A stretch of DNA of 64,000 nt, from positions 22,999 through 86,998 of the forward strand of contig JAGVKB010000118.1 of assembly GCA_020050835.1 (NCBI GenBank), in the 5' to 3' direction. This stretch comes from Candidatus Obscuribacterales bacterium (GTDB taxonomy: Bacteria; Cyanobacteriota; Vampirovibrionia; Obscuribacterales; Obscuribacteraceae). Under the pieces are notes generated by a model, which saw nothing but the letters and a program-made list of their open reading frames with translations, was not told the origin of the DNA and did not search any database. How positions within the stretch are numbered: the first letter of the stretch is position 1; each line of letters opens with the position of its first letter. Positions 43,183-52,370 of the stretch are shown in pieces. A program made the translations under genes and the position numbers.

Positions 43183-44721
43183 TTATCGCTGCTTTGGATT
43201 GATTCCCAGTACCAGGCTGGCGGCTCGGCGTGCCGCCATCATCGCCGACTCGGCTGACGGTAGCCCCTGCGTACTGTTGTGTGCGAAAACAATCGGACCG
43301 TTATTGAGCGCTTTTAGCTTGCTCAACTTTGCGAAGAAGGTCGGGACTGGCACGGCGATCGCATGTCCCCAGCGGCTAAAGACCACCTCTTCGAGATTGT
43401 CTTGAAACTGAGGGACGAGGCAGACCAATTGATTTACAAGCTGCGAGGCGAGCTCTTCGCGATTGCCGGCCATCAAGGTCGCTCGTCCGGAAGAGCTCGG
43501 CGGATAAGGCTGATAAACTGTCAGAACGGAGCCCATCTCCGGTTTGTACTGGCCGAGCGCCTGATAGGGAGTCTCGGCGATTGTGAAATCTGCGAAGGTT
43601 AGCGGGCTGCCGGCCCAGTTGTCGTAAGAGCCGTCGAAAGTCTTCTTGCGCAAGCAGAAGTTGGAAACGAGGTAGGAGCCGTACTTGGGCCACAATAGCG
43701 CAGCTTTCAGTTGATCGTCGAGATCCGGTACGATCCGGCCTGCTACCATCGGCGGTGCAGTGACGATCGCCTGCCGGCAACGTACCCGGTGCATAGTACC
43801 ATCGGAGGTGCCGTAGTCTACATCAACATACTTGTCGCCGGCAGTGAGGTTCCAAACGAATGTGTTGGTCAGGCGCCTGCCCTTTCCGGAACTTTCCAGA
43901 GCCAGTGCCAACGCTTTGGTGACAGCGGGATTGCCTCCTTTGAAAACGTAGCTCGGGCTGACCAGGTCGTGCGCAAGATAGAAACCGGCCAAAGCCGAAA
44001 CTGAGCTCACGGATCCGCAATAGGCCGAGAGGCAAAACTTATCCATCAACGAGATAAATTGAGGATCGAAACCTTGAAGGTAGGATGCAAAATTGGTCGA
44101 GTCCAATTTTTTCAAGTCTGAACTTTCGAGCGGTACGGGATCTTGCCATGGTGGCAGAATGTTCCAGATCGGTTTTGCCTCGCTGAATAGTCTGTCGAAC
44201 TGCTGGTAGAGCTTCGCTTGTGAGTCGCCGCTTATGCCCGGAAACCATTTCTTCTCCCAGTACCAGGAGTTCTTAGTCGGGGGGATCTCTACCGGATTTA
44301 AGCCGAGCTCGGAAAAAAGGCTTCCGGCCACACCTTCCTTCGAGCCCATGTAGGCTGCTCCGAGCGAGAAGTCGATGCCGCGATAGCTGCGACCTCTGGA
44401 TTGTCCACCCAATTCACCATACTGCTCGAGGAGCAGAACGTTATGGTCTTTGAGGAAGTAAGCGGCCGAGAGCCCGGCCATGCCACCGCCGACGATGACA
44501 AAGTCAACTGTCTTCTCCGGTGTCTTGGCTAAGGTGGGGAGATCACCGTTCCTCAGCTTGTGCCCGTTGGCGAAATCGTCTCCCAACCAGGGGGCGATTT
44601 TGTAATTGTTTGGTTGAGCCGCCTGGCAGTCGACAATCGATGAACCTGCCAGCCCGGTTGCGAAAAGAAATGCCAGCGTCTTGAGAAAATCGCGCCTGGA
44701 GCTTGAATCTAGCGCTGACAT
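43183..44721 (-). CDS. Tat-exported FAD-dependent oxidoreductase
   Basis: 512 residues. N-terminus SSSRRDFLKTLAFLFATGLAG is a full twin-arginine signal. FAD-binding Rossmann near residues 75-110: DFVIVGGGMAGLSAAYFL ... LLLEQYGELGGQS. C-terminal half resembles amine-oxidase/protoporphyrinogen-oxidase-like flavoproteins. Paralogue of the protein at 7433 in the polyamine-type operon, sharing the GHKLRNG/GHKLRDG element before the Rossmann. Lies between the pseudokinase and an acyl-CoA carboxylase gene without obvious operon partners. Substrate unknown; acts on the outer face of the inner membrane. Confidence 0.88.
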   Translation of the reverse strand: MSALDSSSRRDFLKTLAFLFATGLAGSSIVDCQAAQPNNYKIAPWLGDDFANGHKLRNGDLPTLAKTPEKTVDFVIVGGGMAGLSAAYFLKDHNVLLLEQYGELGGQSRGRSYRGIDFSLGAAYMGSKEGVAGSLFSELGLNPVEIPPTKNSWYWEKKWFPGISGDSQAKLYQQFDRLFSEAKPIWNILPPWQDPVPLESSDLKKLDSTNFASYLQGFDPQFISLMDKFCLSAYCGSVSSVSALAGFYLAHDLVSPSYVFKGGNPAVTKALALALESSGKGRRLTNTFVWNLTAGDKYVDVDYGTSDGTMHRVRCRQAIVTAPPMVAGRIVPDLDDQLKAALLWPKYGSYLVSNFCLRKKTFDGSYDNWAGSPLTFADFTIAETPYQALGQYKPEMGSVLTVYQPYPPSSSGRATLMAGNREELASQLVNQLVCLVPQFQDNLEEVVFSRWGHAIAVPVPTFFAKLSKLKALNNGPIVFAHNSTQGLPSAESAMMAARRAASLVLGINPKQR

Positions 44722-44963
44722 AAAAGTCTCCTGAACGTCTGATTTCAGCTGCTGAGAGTCATTATAACCAGGTCAAGCTCCCCGAGCCAGCGATAAGGGC
44801 GCCGGTCCGAAACGCCGGACGACTGAAGGGAGCGGCTTTCGCTGCGGGCTGAAACGCTTGTAAAGTAGAGCTTGCAGCGGTGCTTCATTAGCTCTGTGAA
44901 ATCCAATCGTCGGTGCTCTGGCTGTAGAATACGAGCCTGTAATACGGGTATCGAGCCGGTAGG

Positions 44964-46529
44964 ATGGAACACAGGATGGTAAGCGAGTTGACAGGTCAGC
45001 AGGACAAGAAGGCAAAACTGGCGGAGCGTGTAGCCGAAATTAAGAAAGGCGGAGCTCCCAAGTATCACCAGAAGTTGAAGGAGGAAGGTAAGTTGTTTGC
45101 GCGCGATCGCCTGCGCTTGCTTCTGGATCCTGGTTTTGAGATAGAAGATGCGCTCTTCGCCAACTGTCTTGAATCAGATTTGCCGGCCGATGGAGTTGTC
45201 ACGGGTATCGGCCAAATCGAAGGTCGAACGGTTTGTTTCATGGCCAACGACTCGACCGTCAAGGCTGGATCTTGGGGCTGGCGCACGGTCGAGAAAATCA
45301 TTCGGATTCAAGAGACCGCTGCCAAGCTGAAGGTGCCTTTGATTTACCTGGTCGACTCGGCCGGTGCCAGAATCACAGACCAAGTCGAGATGTTTCCAGG
45401 CCGCCGCGGCGCTGGCAAAATTTTCTACAACCAGGTACAGCTTTCCGGCTACATCCCGCAGATTTGCTTGCTTTTCGGTCCTTCTGCTGCCGGTGGGGCT
45501 TACATCCCTGCCTTTTGTGACATTGTAGTGATGGTCGAAGGCCGAGCCTCGATGTACTTGGGTTCTCCGCGCATGGCTGAGATGGTGATCGGTGAAAAGG
45601 TCACACTCGAAGAGATGGGTGGCGCCAAAATGCATTGCAGCGTGAGCGGCTGCGGTGACGTGTTGGCAACTTCTGAAGAGGAAGCGATTAGTTTCTGCCG
45701 CGACTATCTGCGCTTCATGCCCTCCAATTGTGAGCAGCTTCCGCCGCTCGCACCGGCCTCAGATCCTGCTGCGTCGGAAGTGACTATCGAGCAACTGATT
45801 CCGGAAAAAGAAAATATTCCGTTCGATGTCTATCAGGTGATTCAACGGTTAGTGGATGTGGGCAGTTTCGTCGAGATCAAAAAGCTCTTTGCTCAGGAGA
45901 TTGTAACCGGCCTGGCCAGAATCGGCGGGAAAGCGGTCGGAGTGGTAGCCAATCAGCCGAAAGTAAAAGGTGGTGTCCTTTTCGTCGACTCAGCCGACAA
46001 AGCGGCTCGCTTCATCTGGTTGTGCGATGCCTTCAATATTCCGTTGCTCTTCCTGGCCGACGTGCCAGGCTTCATGATCGGTACCAAAGTGGAGCGAGCC
46101 GGCATCATCAGATCGGGTGCGAAGATGATTTCGGCCATGTCGTCGGCCGATGTGCCGAAAGTGTCGGTTGTGCTGAGAAAGGCCTACGGCGCAGGGCTTT
46201 ACGCGATGTGCGGTCCGGCCTTCGAGCCGGATGCTTGCATCGCACTCCCGACCGCCTGTATCGCCGTCATGGGTCCGGAAGCGGCAATCAATGCTGTCTA
46301 CTACAACAAGATCATGGAATTGCCAGAAGCGGAGCGGCCGGCTTTCATCGAGCAGAAGCGTGCAGAGTACCGGGCGGATGTCGATATCACGCGCCTGGCC
46401 TCGCAAATGATCATCGACGGCATCGTCAGCCCAGCCAGCTTGCGTCAGGAGCTGGTCAATCGCTTCAATGCGTACTCGACCAAGCAGCTCCCGTCATTCA
46501 AGAAGAAACACGGGGTGTTGCCTGTTTAG
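44964..46529 (+). CDS. Acyl-CoA carboxylase beta subunit (carboxyltransferase)
   Basis: 521 residues, biotin-dependent carboxyltransferase. N-terminal half: YLVDSAGARITDQVEMFPGR, FGPSAAGGAYIPAFCD oxyanion loop, and VEGRASMYLGSPRMAE. C-terminal half: ADVPGFMIGTKVERAGIIR and AYGAGLYAMCGPAFEPD. Closest to the methylcrotonyl/propionyl/geranyl-type subunits by the pattern LFANCLESDLPADGVVTGIG and the AFEPD ending; the exact acyl-CoA is not certain. No alpha (biotin carboxylase) gene adjoins it. A start four codons later (MVSELTG) is also possible. Confidence 0.93.
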   Translation: MEHRMVSELTGQQDKKAKLAERVAEIKKGGAPKYHQKLKEEGKLFARDRLRLLLDPGFEIEDALFANCLESDLPADGVVTGIGQIEGRTVCFMANDSTVKAGSWGWRTVEKIIRIQETAAKLKVPLIYLVDSAGARITDQVEMFPGRRGAGKIFYNQVQLSGYIPQICLLFGPSAAGGAYIPAFCDIVVMVEGRASMYLGSPRMAEMVIGEKVTLEEMGGAKMHCSVSGCGDVLATSEEEAISFCRDYLRFMPSNCEQLPPLAPASDPAASEVTIEQLIPEKENIPFDVYQVIQRLVDVGSFVEIKKLFAQEIVTGLARIGGKAVGVVANQPKVKGGVLFVDSADKAARFIWLCDAFNIPLLFLADVPGFMIGTKVERAGIIRSGAKMISAMSSADVPKVSVVLRKAYGAGLYAMCGPAFEPDACIALPTACIAVMGPEAAINAVYYNKIMELPEAERPAFIEQKRAEYRADVDITRLASQMIIDGIVSPASLRQELVNRFNAYSTKQLPSFKKKHGVLPV

Positions 46530-46540
46530 GTCGGACGTTT

Positions 46541-48115
46541 TCAATCATCAAGCGTAGCAAGCGAGGACGTGCTGTCGTCGAAGCTGACTATGGTGGGTTG
46601 TTCAGCCTGATCGGAAGCCGGGGCGATCAGGTATTTGAAACGAAAGCGTACTTCGGCTGATTTGCCGTTCTTGTCTTCAATAGTCGCTTTGCCGATCGCC
46701 ACGACCGGAATGGTGCTGCCCTTAGCTTTGTTGCTTACGCTCAATTGATCTATTCTGGTCGCTAGCGTTCTTACGCCGAAACTGGCCGCCCGTATCCAAT
46801 CCGCACTGTGCCTTAACGTCTCGAGATCGACTTTGGCGATAGCGCTGAAATCCTGACTTTCCAGCAGTTTCTGCTCGGCGCTGGCGGACTTGGTATCGTA
46901 TTTGATATCAACCAGCTTTTGGGTTGCCTCGGCGATGAACTCCACCAAGTGATCCAGCTGTGCTCGCGAGAGGTTTAGCTCATGTCGGCGGGCTTTCTGA
47001 ATTGCTGCCAGGCTCTCGTCGAGCTCTTTCGCCAGCTTGGTCTTACCCTTTGCCGCCAGGAGGCTGGCGTAGTAGTGGAGCGCCGATTGAGCTCTTTCGC
47101 TAAAATTGCCGGGCAGCCCCTTGGCGGCGCGCAGCCCGACCGCTCTTCGTTGGTACTCGAGCGTTCTGTCTTTTAGTTTCGCTGCATTTTGCCAGTCTCC
47201 CAGCCGCAAGTAGATAGAAGCGAGAATACCGAGCGAGCCGGCGGCGACCTCGCTGTTCAAATCGTCGATGTACTGCTCGGTGGCCAATGTACTTTCATAA
47301 AGTCGGGCGGCTTCGGGCAGATTGTTTCTGCTCTCGGCGATTCGGGACAATCCAAACAGCGCTCGCCAGCGCGCTTGAAAGTAAGGCAAACGGGTGGACG
47401 GTGGCACTTTGAGCAACTCCTCGTCAGGCCAACCTTTCGAGATTGTAAGCGCTCTGTCAAAGTATCCTTTCGCCTTACTCAGATCGCCTTGCAGCATCGC
47501 CAGCTCTCCGAGATTGTCCAGTGTAAGCGCCGGCATGCAGTCGGTCTTGGCGCTGCTGTTCAGCCAACGCTCGAGACTCTGCTTCCAACACCATTCAGCT
47601 GCGGCCGCATGCTTCAACTCGAAGTATTTGTCTCCTTCTTGATTGAAAAGGTAGCCGGCGGCGATTGGACCGGCGATTGCTTGCTCCAGCGAGGCAAGAT
47701 TTGAAATAGTGAGTCGAAATCCGGCCTCGTCGTTTGCATTCAACTGATTGCCGGCGACAAAGAGTAAACCGGCGCAGGCAGTCCAGTAGATAAGGGCCGG
47801 TATGGTAGGCAGCAGAATTACGATACTAAATTTCCTGAGCATGCCAGTCGTGTGTATTTTTGCTGACAGCGCTTTCAAACCCAGATATCTCAAGAGCGAC
47901 GACAATACGAGCAGTCCATAAATCGAAAAGGGAACGGCATTGAGAAATGCCAGCGCGGCAACCGCGAACAAAATCGGTGATTGGGAGTCTGACTTGTGTA
48001 TGAACCAGATGGTGCCGAACCAGAGTACGAAACCGACAATCGCCCAGCAGAAACAAAGCAACTGAGCAGTTGCGTCGATCAACCTGATCTGCTGCCGGGT
48101 GCTTTCTGCGCTCAT
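46541..48115 (-). CDS. TPR membrane protein
   Basis: About 524 residues from ATG 48115, chosen because the longer frame to 48178 overlaps the upstream gene by 47 bases; no strong ribosome-binding site decides it. Three to four N-terminal hydrophobic helices (AQLLCFCWAIVGFVLWFGT, ILFAVAALAFLNAVPFSIY, FSIVILLPTIPALIYWTAC), then TPR-like repeats (~160-360; LGELAMLQGDLSKAKGYFDRAL, LASIYLRLGDWQNAAKLK), then a helical and beta C-terminus. No catalytic motif. Stops 11 bases from the convergent carboxylase gene. Confidence 0.8.
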   Translation of the reverse strand: MSAESTRQQIRLIDATAQLLCFCWAIVGFVLWFGTIWFIHKSDSQSPILFAVAALAFLNAVPFSIYGLLVLSSLLRYLGLKALSAKIHTTGMLRKFSIVILLPTIPALIYWTACAGLLFVAGNQLNANDEAGFRLTISNLASLEQAIAGPIAAGYLFNQEGDKYFELKHAAAAEWCWKQSLERWLNSSAKTDCMPALTLDNLGELAMLQGDLSKAKGYFDRALTISKGWPDEELLKVPPSTRLPYFQARWRALFGLSRIAESRNNLPEAARLYESTLATEQYIDDLNSEVAAGSLGILASIYLRLGDWQNAAKLKDRTLEYQRRAVGLRAAKGLPGNFSERAQSALHYYASLLAAKGKTKLAKELDESLAAIQKARRHELNLSRAQLDHLVEFIAEATQKLVDIKYDTKSASAEQKLLESQDFSAIAKVDLETLRHSADWIRAASFGVRTLATRIDQLSVSNKAKGSTIPVVAIGKATIEDKNGKSAEVRFRFKYLIAPASDQAEQPTIVSFDDSTSSLATLDD

Positions 48116-48131
48116 AAAATGTTGGTCGTGC

Positions 48132-48953
48132 TCACTTCGGCAACCTCGCTGGGCTGGAGATGGCTTTCGAGCCGACAAAAACGTGGACGTTTTGCAACTT
48201 GTCGACCAGTTCGAGAATGGAGACGATCGCCTCCACTGTATCAGGTTGCCTGCATAGCGGCGCCGTCATTTCAATCAATCCCGTGTATGATACTGGCTTG
48301 TCCAGCACTGAAGAGACTATGCGGGCAACAATGCCGCTTAGCTCGAGTGTTTCCAAACGGCTGTTTTCCGGATGTTTGAAGATGACAAGATGGGTCGTCT
48401 CCGGCCTTACTTTCTCCGGAAGCCCGATCTTCCTTCTCAATCGATTTGCAATCGCCGGGATTGGAAATGTATAGCTGCGCAGAGCCATTGCCGGATTTGC
48501 CGCCGGACCGAGACTGTTTAGTTCGGCTGTGGTTCTGGGCGAAGTGTAGCCTTTGGCCTTCACCTCGAGTTGTCGCTTTTGGATTTCGAAGCAGGTCCAT
48601 TCGAATTCAGCCAGTTCGGCCAGATGAGGATAGCTGGCTGTCGGGCCGGCACCATCGCCGGCCAGAAACAGCGAAAGGCTGCTGCCGAATTTCTGGAAAG
48701 ATTCCAAATGCGGTAATTCCACCGAAAGATAGCTGGTGACTAGAGCGCGCCACTGACCACCGAGCTGCCTGCGTGTAAGAGGATAAACCGTGGACATGAC
48801 GAACTTGTGATGAAACTGGCGGAGGTTGTCTTTCAGCTCCGAGCGTAAGCTCTCTCCGGCAACGCTGGCAACCAGTGCAGGCTCAATGCCGCCGGTAGGC
48901 TTGGGCCACTTTCGCTTGTCTGAATGGAAGGAGGTCGCCATCGGTTTAGCCAT
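48132..48953 (-). CDS. DUF2063/HvfC-BufC-like protein
   Basis: 273 residues. Residues ~38-140 match the N-terminal domain of DUF2063 (HvfC/BufC) proteins: LRQFHHKFVMSTVYPLTRRQLGG, then LVTSYLSVELPHLESFQKFGSSL, then YPHLAELAEFEWTCFEI, the family's conserved P(H/Y)LAxLAxxEW element. The C-terminal part (VIFKHPENSRLETLELSG ...) is also of that type. In known systems HvfC/BufC partners a DUF692 (MbnB-like) iron enzyme that modifies a small copper-related peptide. No DUF692 gene is in the window; a 59-residue peptide gene sits 29 bases upstream. Function here is unproven. Confidence 0.68.
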   Translation of the reverse strand: MAKPMATSFHSDKRKWPKPTGGIEPALVASVAGESLRSELKDNLRQFHHKFVMSTVYPLTRRQLGGQWRALVTSYLSVELPHLESFQKFGSSLSLFLAGDGAGPTASYPHLAELAEFEWTCFEIQKRQLEVKAKGYTSPRTTAELNSLGPAANPAMALRSYTFPIPAIANRLRRKIGLPEKVRPETTHLVIFKHPENSRLETLELSGIVARIVSSVLDKPVSYTGLIEMTAPLCRQPDTVEAIVSILELVDKLQNVHVFVGSKAISSPARLPK

Positions 48954-48982
48954 GCCTGCCAGATTAATGCCGGCACTGTGAC

Positions 48983-49162
48983 CTAAAGTTCGATTATGCC
49001 GTCAGTTAATGCAGAGCCTTTCTTCTCGTCCTTGCCTAGCATTTTGGATTCTTGAAAGATCTTCAGTGCTTGCAACAGCATCGCTTGCGACAACGAGCTG
49101 CTTGCTTCGGAATTCTCTTTTTTGTCCTCGATGGTGGATTCCGTCTGATCGGACTGTGACAT
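48983..49162 (-). CDS. Small acidic 59-residue protein upstream of the DUF2063 gene
   Basis: A 59-codon frame, ATG at 49162 and TAG at 48983, with AAGGAG eight bases before the start. Product begins MSQSDQTESTIEDKKENSE, then a short amphipathic helix (SLSQAMLLQALKIFQESK) and a polar end (LTDGIIEL). No cysteine, so it does not look like a metal-binding bufferin-type core. 29 bases separate it from the DUF2063 gene, so they share a transcript. Could be a precursor, an adaptor or just a small cytosolic protein. Confidence 0.6.
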   Translation of the reverse strand: MSQSDQTESTIEDKKENSEASSSLSQAMLLQALKIFQESKMLGKDEKKGSALTDGIIEL

Positions 49163-49349
49163 TATCAGCTCCTTGGCGTTGCTAGCGCTGCCAGCTGCAT
49201 CTTATCGTACTGCGGCTGCAATCGCTATATACCCGCTCAGACGGAAGCTGCCGATCCGAAGTTTCTAACATTCATCGAGCCCGGCTGATGACAACGCGTG
49301 AGCGTTTTGGACATGCAGAAGCGATTAAGCGGATATGCGGTTCTGCCTG

Positions 49350-51134
49350 TCAGGCTGGCGCGGTCGGGCGCTCGAATTGTGCACTTAGAAGTCGTGCATA
49401 AACTAAATTGGCTTTGACCAGATTGCTATGAGCACCGGACTCTACAATCCGGCCGTTCTCCATGACGGCAATCTCGTCGGCGTGTCTGACTGTGGATAGG
49501 CGGTGCGCGATTACTATGACAGTGCGGTTCTTCATCAGATCGTTTAAGGCGGCTTGCACCATCGCTTCCGATTCATTATCGAGCGCGCTGGTCGCTTCAT
49601 CGAGGATGAGGATCGGGGCGTTTTTGAGAAATGCTCGGGCGATCGCCAGCCGTTGCTGTTGACCGCCGGAAAGCCGGACGCCGCGCTCGCCTATTTTGGT
49701 GGCAAAGCCTTCCGGCAGATCGCGCACGAAATCGTATGCATAAGCGGCTTTCGCTGCTGATTCTATCTCTTCGCGAGTTGCATCCAGCCTGCCCAGCCTG
49801 ATGTTCTCCTCGACGGTGGCGTTGAACAGGAAATTGTCCTGGGTGACCAGCGCAATCTCATGTCTCAAAGAAGCCATTGAATAGTGCTGAAGCGGCTCTC
49901 CGTCGATGTAAATGGTACCGGCGGTAGGGTCGAAGAAGCGCGGCACCAGATTGACCAGCGTTGATTTACCGGAGCCCGACAGACCCACCAGAGCAATCAT
50001 CCGGCCGGCCGGAATGTCGAGATTGATCTCGGAAAGCACCATGTCGGTAGAGGTCGGATAGCGGAAATAGACGTGACTGAACCGTATGTGGTGCGGACCG
50101 GGAGAAAGTGTCTTGGCAGCGGGCGCGTCCTTGAGAGCCGGCTCTTCGTCCAGCACTTCGAATACTCTTGAAGCGGCGGCCAGTGCCGGCTGCAGCACCC
50201 CGTTAATTCTTCCGATGTTCTTGATCGGTGCGTAGAGCAGTAAAAGCGCTATCACAAATGAGGTCAACGAGCCGAGATTCATGTGATGGTGAATTACTTG
50301 ATAACCGGCGGACCAGATTACCGCAGCGATGCCAACGGCGCCTATCATTGCCAGAATCGGCGACATCATCGCTTCGGCCCTGACCGCTTTCATCATGTTG
50401 TCAAAAAAGGTTTGATTGGTTTTTTGGAAGCGGCCAATCTGGTATTGCTCGAGGTTGAAAGACTGAATGATCTTTGCTCCTTGAATCGACTCGGAAAGCA
50501 CCGAAACGAGGTCTCCGACGGCTTCCTGCCCGCTGCGGCTCGACCTGCGGATTCTCCTGCCGAGAATCGACACCGGCACGACGATCAAGGAAAGAATCGA
50601 AAGGGCGATCAGGCTCAATTTCCAGCTCTGAAAGAGCAATACTGCTACCAGGGACAAAAGCGTAATCGTGCGGCTAATCATCGACTGGAAAGTCTGCGCG
50701 ATGGCGTTTTCAATCACACCGACGTCATTTGTCAAGCGACCGATCAGCACTCCGGAAGAGTTACCGTGAAAGTAAAGGAGCGATTGGCTTTCTAAATGAT
50801 TGAACAGCTGATTACGCAAGTCCTTAATGGCGCTCGCTCCGACAAAGCGTATGCAGAATGATTCGAGGAAGCGAAACACCCCTTGCAAAAGGGCGATCAT
50901 CAAAACTGCTACCGGCACCAGGTAGATCAAATCTTGGTGCCCCTCCACGAAAATTCGTTGCAGGCCCTGCCCGGCCATCCAGGCGATCGCGCCGTCCATG
51001 CCTCCTGATGGGATGGCCGCTATCAGTCCTGCCAGGAAAGGGAACCAGTAAGGTTTTATGTAGCTGAGCAAGCGCAGGTAAAGCTTCAAGTGCATGAGCT
51101 GATCGGCTTTGAATGCTTTAAATTTTGCTTTCAT
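49350..51134 (-). CDS. MsbA-like ABC exporter (lipid/LPS-type)
   Basis: 594 residues, a half-transporter with an N-terminal six-helix domain (SYIKPYWFPFLAGLIAAIPS, then GRLTNDVGVIENAI coupling region) and a C-terminal nucleotide-binding domain: Walker A ALVGLSGSGKSTLVNLVP, signature VRLSGGQQQRLAIARAFL, Walker B PILILDEATSALDNES, H-loop VIAHRLSTVRHADE. Three bases downstream of lpxB on the same strand, which favours a lipid A/LPS flippase (MsbA) role, though drug or peptide exporters look alike. Confidence 0.9.
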   Translation of the reverse strand: MKAKFKAFKADQLMHLKLYLRLLSYIKPYWFPFLAGLIAAIPSGGMDGAIAWMAGQGLQRIFVEGHQDLIYLVPVAVLMIALLQGVFRFLESFCIRFVGASAIKDLRNQLFNHLESQSLLYFHGNSSGVLIGRLTNDVGVIENAIAQTFQSMISRTITLLSLVAVLLFQSWKLSLIALSILSLIVVPVSILGRRIRRSSRSGQEAVGDLVSVLSESIQGAKIIQSFNLEQYQIGRFQKTNQTFFDNMMKAVRAEAMMSPILAMIGAVGIAAVIWSAGYQVIHHHMNLGSLTSFVIALLLLYAPIKNIGRINGVLQPALAAASRVFEVLDEEPALKDAPAAKTLSPGPHHIRFSHVYFRYPTSTDMVLSEINLDIPAGRMIALVGLSGSGKSTLVNLVPRFFDPTAGTIYIDGEPLQHYSMASLRHEIALVTQDNFLFNATVEENIRLGRLDATREEIESAAKAAYAYDFVRDLPEGFATKIGERGVRLSGGQQQRLAIARAFLKNAPILILDEATSALDNESEAMVQAALNDLMKNRTVIVIAHRLSTVRHADEIAVMENGRIVESGAHSNLVKANLVYARLLSAQFERPTAPA

Positions 51135-51137
51135 ACC

Positions 51138-52370
51138 TTACTCCGGCAGCTTTTCGGTGCTGCCTGCCTCAGCGGTGCGATAACCAACTGTTTTAAGCAC
51201 CTCGCGGGCAGTGTTTTCCGCGAAGTCTCCCTGCCCGAGGTGACCCTTGACCTGCTTGAGGCTCTCGCTTATCTCTTGCCGAGCGCCTGGAACATCGAGC
51301 CAGTCGCGGGTATATCTTACGAGCTGTTCCGCTCGACAATCCAGTTGGATTAGTTCAGGAACGACTAGTTTTCCGGCTAGAAGATTTGGCCAGCCAATTC
51401 GCTTCACCCGCTTGAAAAGCAAAACCAGCCAGTAACTTATCCAGTTACCCCGATAAAAGATGAGCATCGGTTTACCAAACAAGGCCGCTTCCAAGGTGGT
51501 CGTTCCAGACTTAGTCCAGAGTATGTCTGAAGCCGACATCAAGCTCAGGTTTTCTCCGGGTGGCAAAAGCGTAATACCCTTCTGCTTCGACCGGCAGCGG
51601 GAAAGCATGGCCTCCAGAGTTTCCGAAGTGACGCTGTTGACTCGCGACACGACAAACTGCAGCTCCGGTCGCTCGGCTTTGAGCCAGCTTACGGCGTCAA
51701 GCAGCACCGGCATCAAAGACGTAATCTCGCGCTTCCGGCTGCCGGGGAAAATGCCGATAATCGGCCTAAGCGGGTCCAAACCGAATTGCTGGCAGAATTG
51801 TTCGCGGTTGACCGGACCGGTCGCTCCGGGCACTGTCATCGTAATCGGGTTGCCGACGAATCTGGCTTCGACTCCATGATTCTTGTAAATCGACTCTTCG
51901 AAAGGAAAGATAGTAAGCATTTTGGAGATGCAGCGCTTGAGCACATTGATCCGCCACGGGCGTGAGCCCCAGACCTGCGGCGAGATGAAGTAAACGATCG
52001 GCAGCTCCGGAAAGAGCGGGCGAAGCAGCTGCGCCAGCCCGATGTTGAATCCACCGAAATCGACTAGCAAGATGGCAGCAGGCTTTCTCTGCTTGATCTC
52101 CTGGATGATGCGCGCTCGCAGCCCGGCAAAGAACGGCAAAAGCTTAATCGGCTCAATAATCCCCAGCGTTGCAAACTTGTGACAGTTGGCCAAAAGTTCG
52201 GCACCCTCTGAGGCCATCCCGGGACCGCCGACTCCCCAGACTTTCAACTCCGGAGCGAGCGCTTTCATTCTGGAAAGCACGGCAGCCGTGTGCCGATCTG
52301 CCGAAATGTCGCCAACACAGACGAATAGCGACTTTGAATCGGCGCTAGCGCTGTTGGAAGCTTCGTTCAC
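51138..52370 (-). CDS. lpxB: Lipid-A-disaccharide synthase
   Basis: 410 residues. LpxB joins UDP-2,3-diacylglucosamine to lipid X. N-terminal VCVGDISADRHTAAVLSRMK corresponds to the family GExSGDxH box (Ser and Gly changed to Ile-Ser-Ala). Then VWGVGGPGMASEGAELL, VDFGGFNIGLAQLL, YFISPQVWGSRPWRI, GIFPGSRKREI and a C-terminal TKSGTTTLEAALFG. GT-B fold, peripheral membrane. ATGA overlap with ubiE upstream, three bases before the MsbA-like exporter, so lpxB and its exporter are linked. Confidence 0.93.
   Translation of the reverse strand: MNEASNSASADSKSLFVCVGDISADRHTAAVLSRMKALAPELKVWGVGGPGMASEGAELLANCHKFATLGIIEPIKLLPFFAGLRARIIQEIKQRKPAAILLVDFGGFNIGLAQLLRPLFPELPIVYFISPQVWGSRPWRINVLKRCISKMLTIFPFEESIYKNHGVEARFVGNPITMTVPGATGPVNREQFCQQFGLDPLRPIIGIFPGSRKREITSLMPVLLDAVSWLKAERPELQFVVSRVNSVTSETLEAMLSRCRSKQKGITLLPPGENLSLMSASDILWTKSGTTTLEAALFGKPMLIFYRGNWISYWLVLLFKRVKRIGWPNLLAGKLVVPELIQLDCRAEQLVRYTRDWLDVPGARQEISESLKQVKGHLGQGDFAENTAREVLKTVGYRTAEAGSTEKLPE

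Noticed and set aside
46022..46660. 212-residue plus-strand frame overlapping the carboxylase gene
   Set aside because: Out-of-frame shadow of the conserved carboxyltransferase gene and of the convergent TPR gene.
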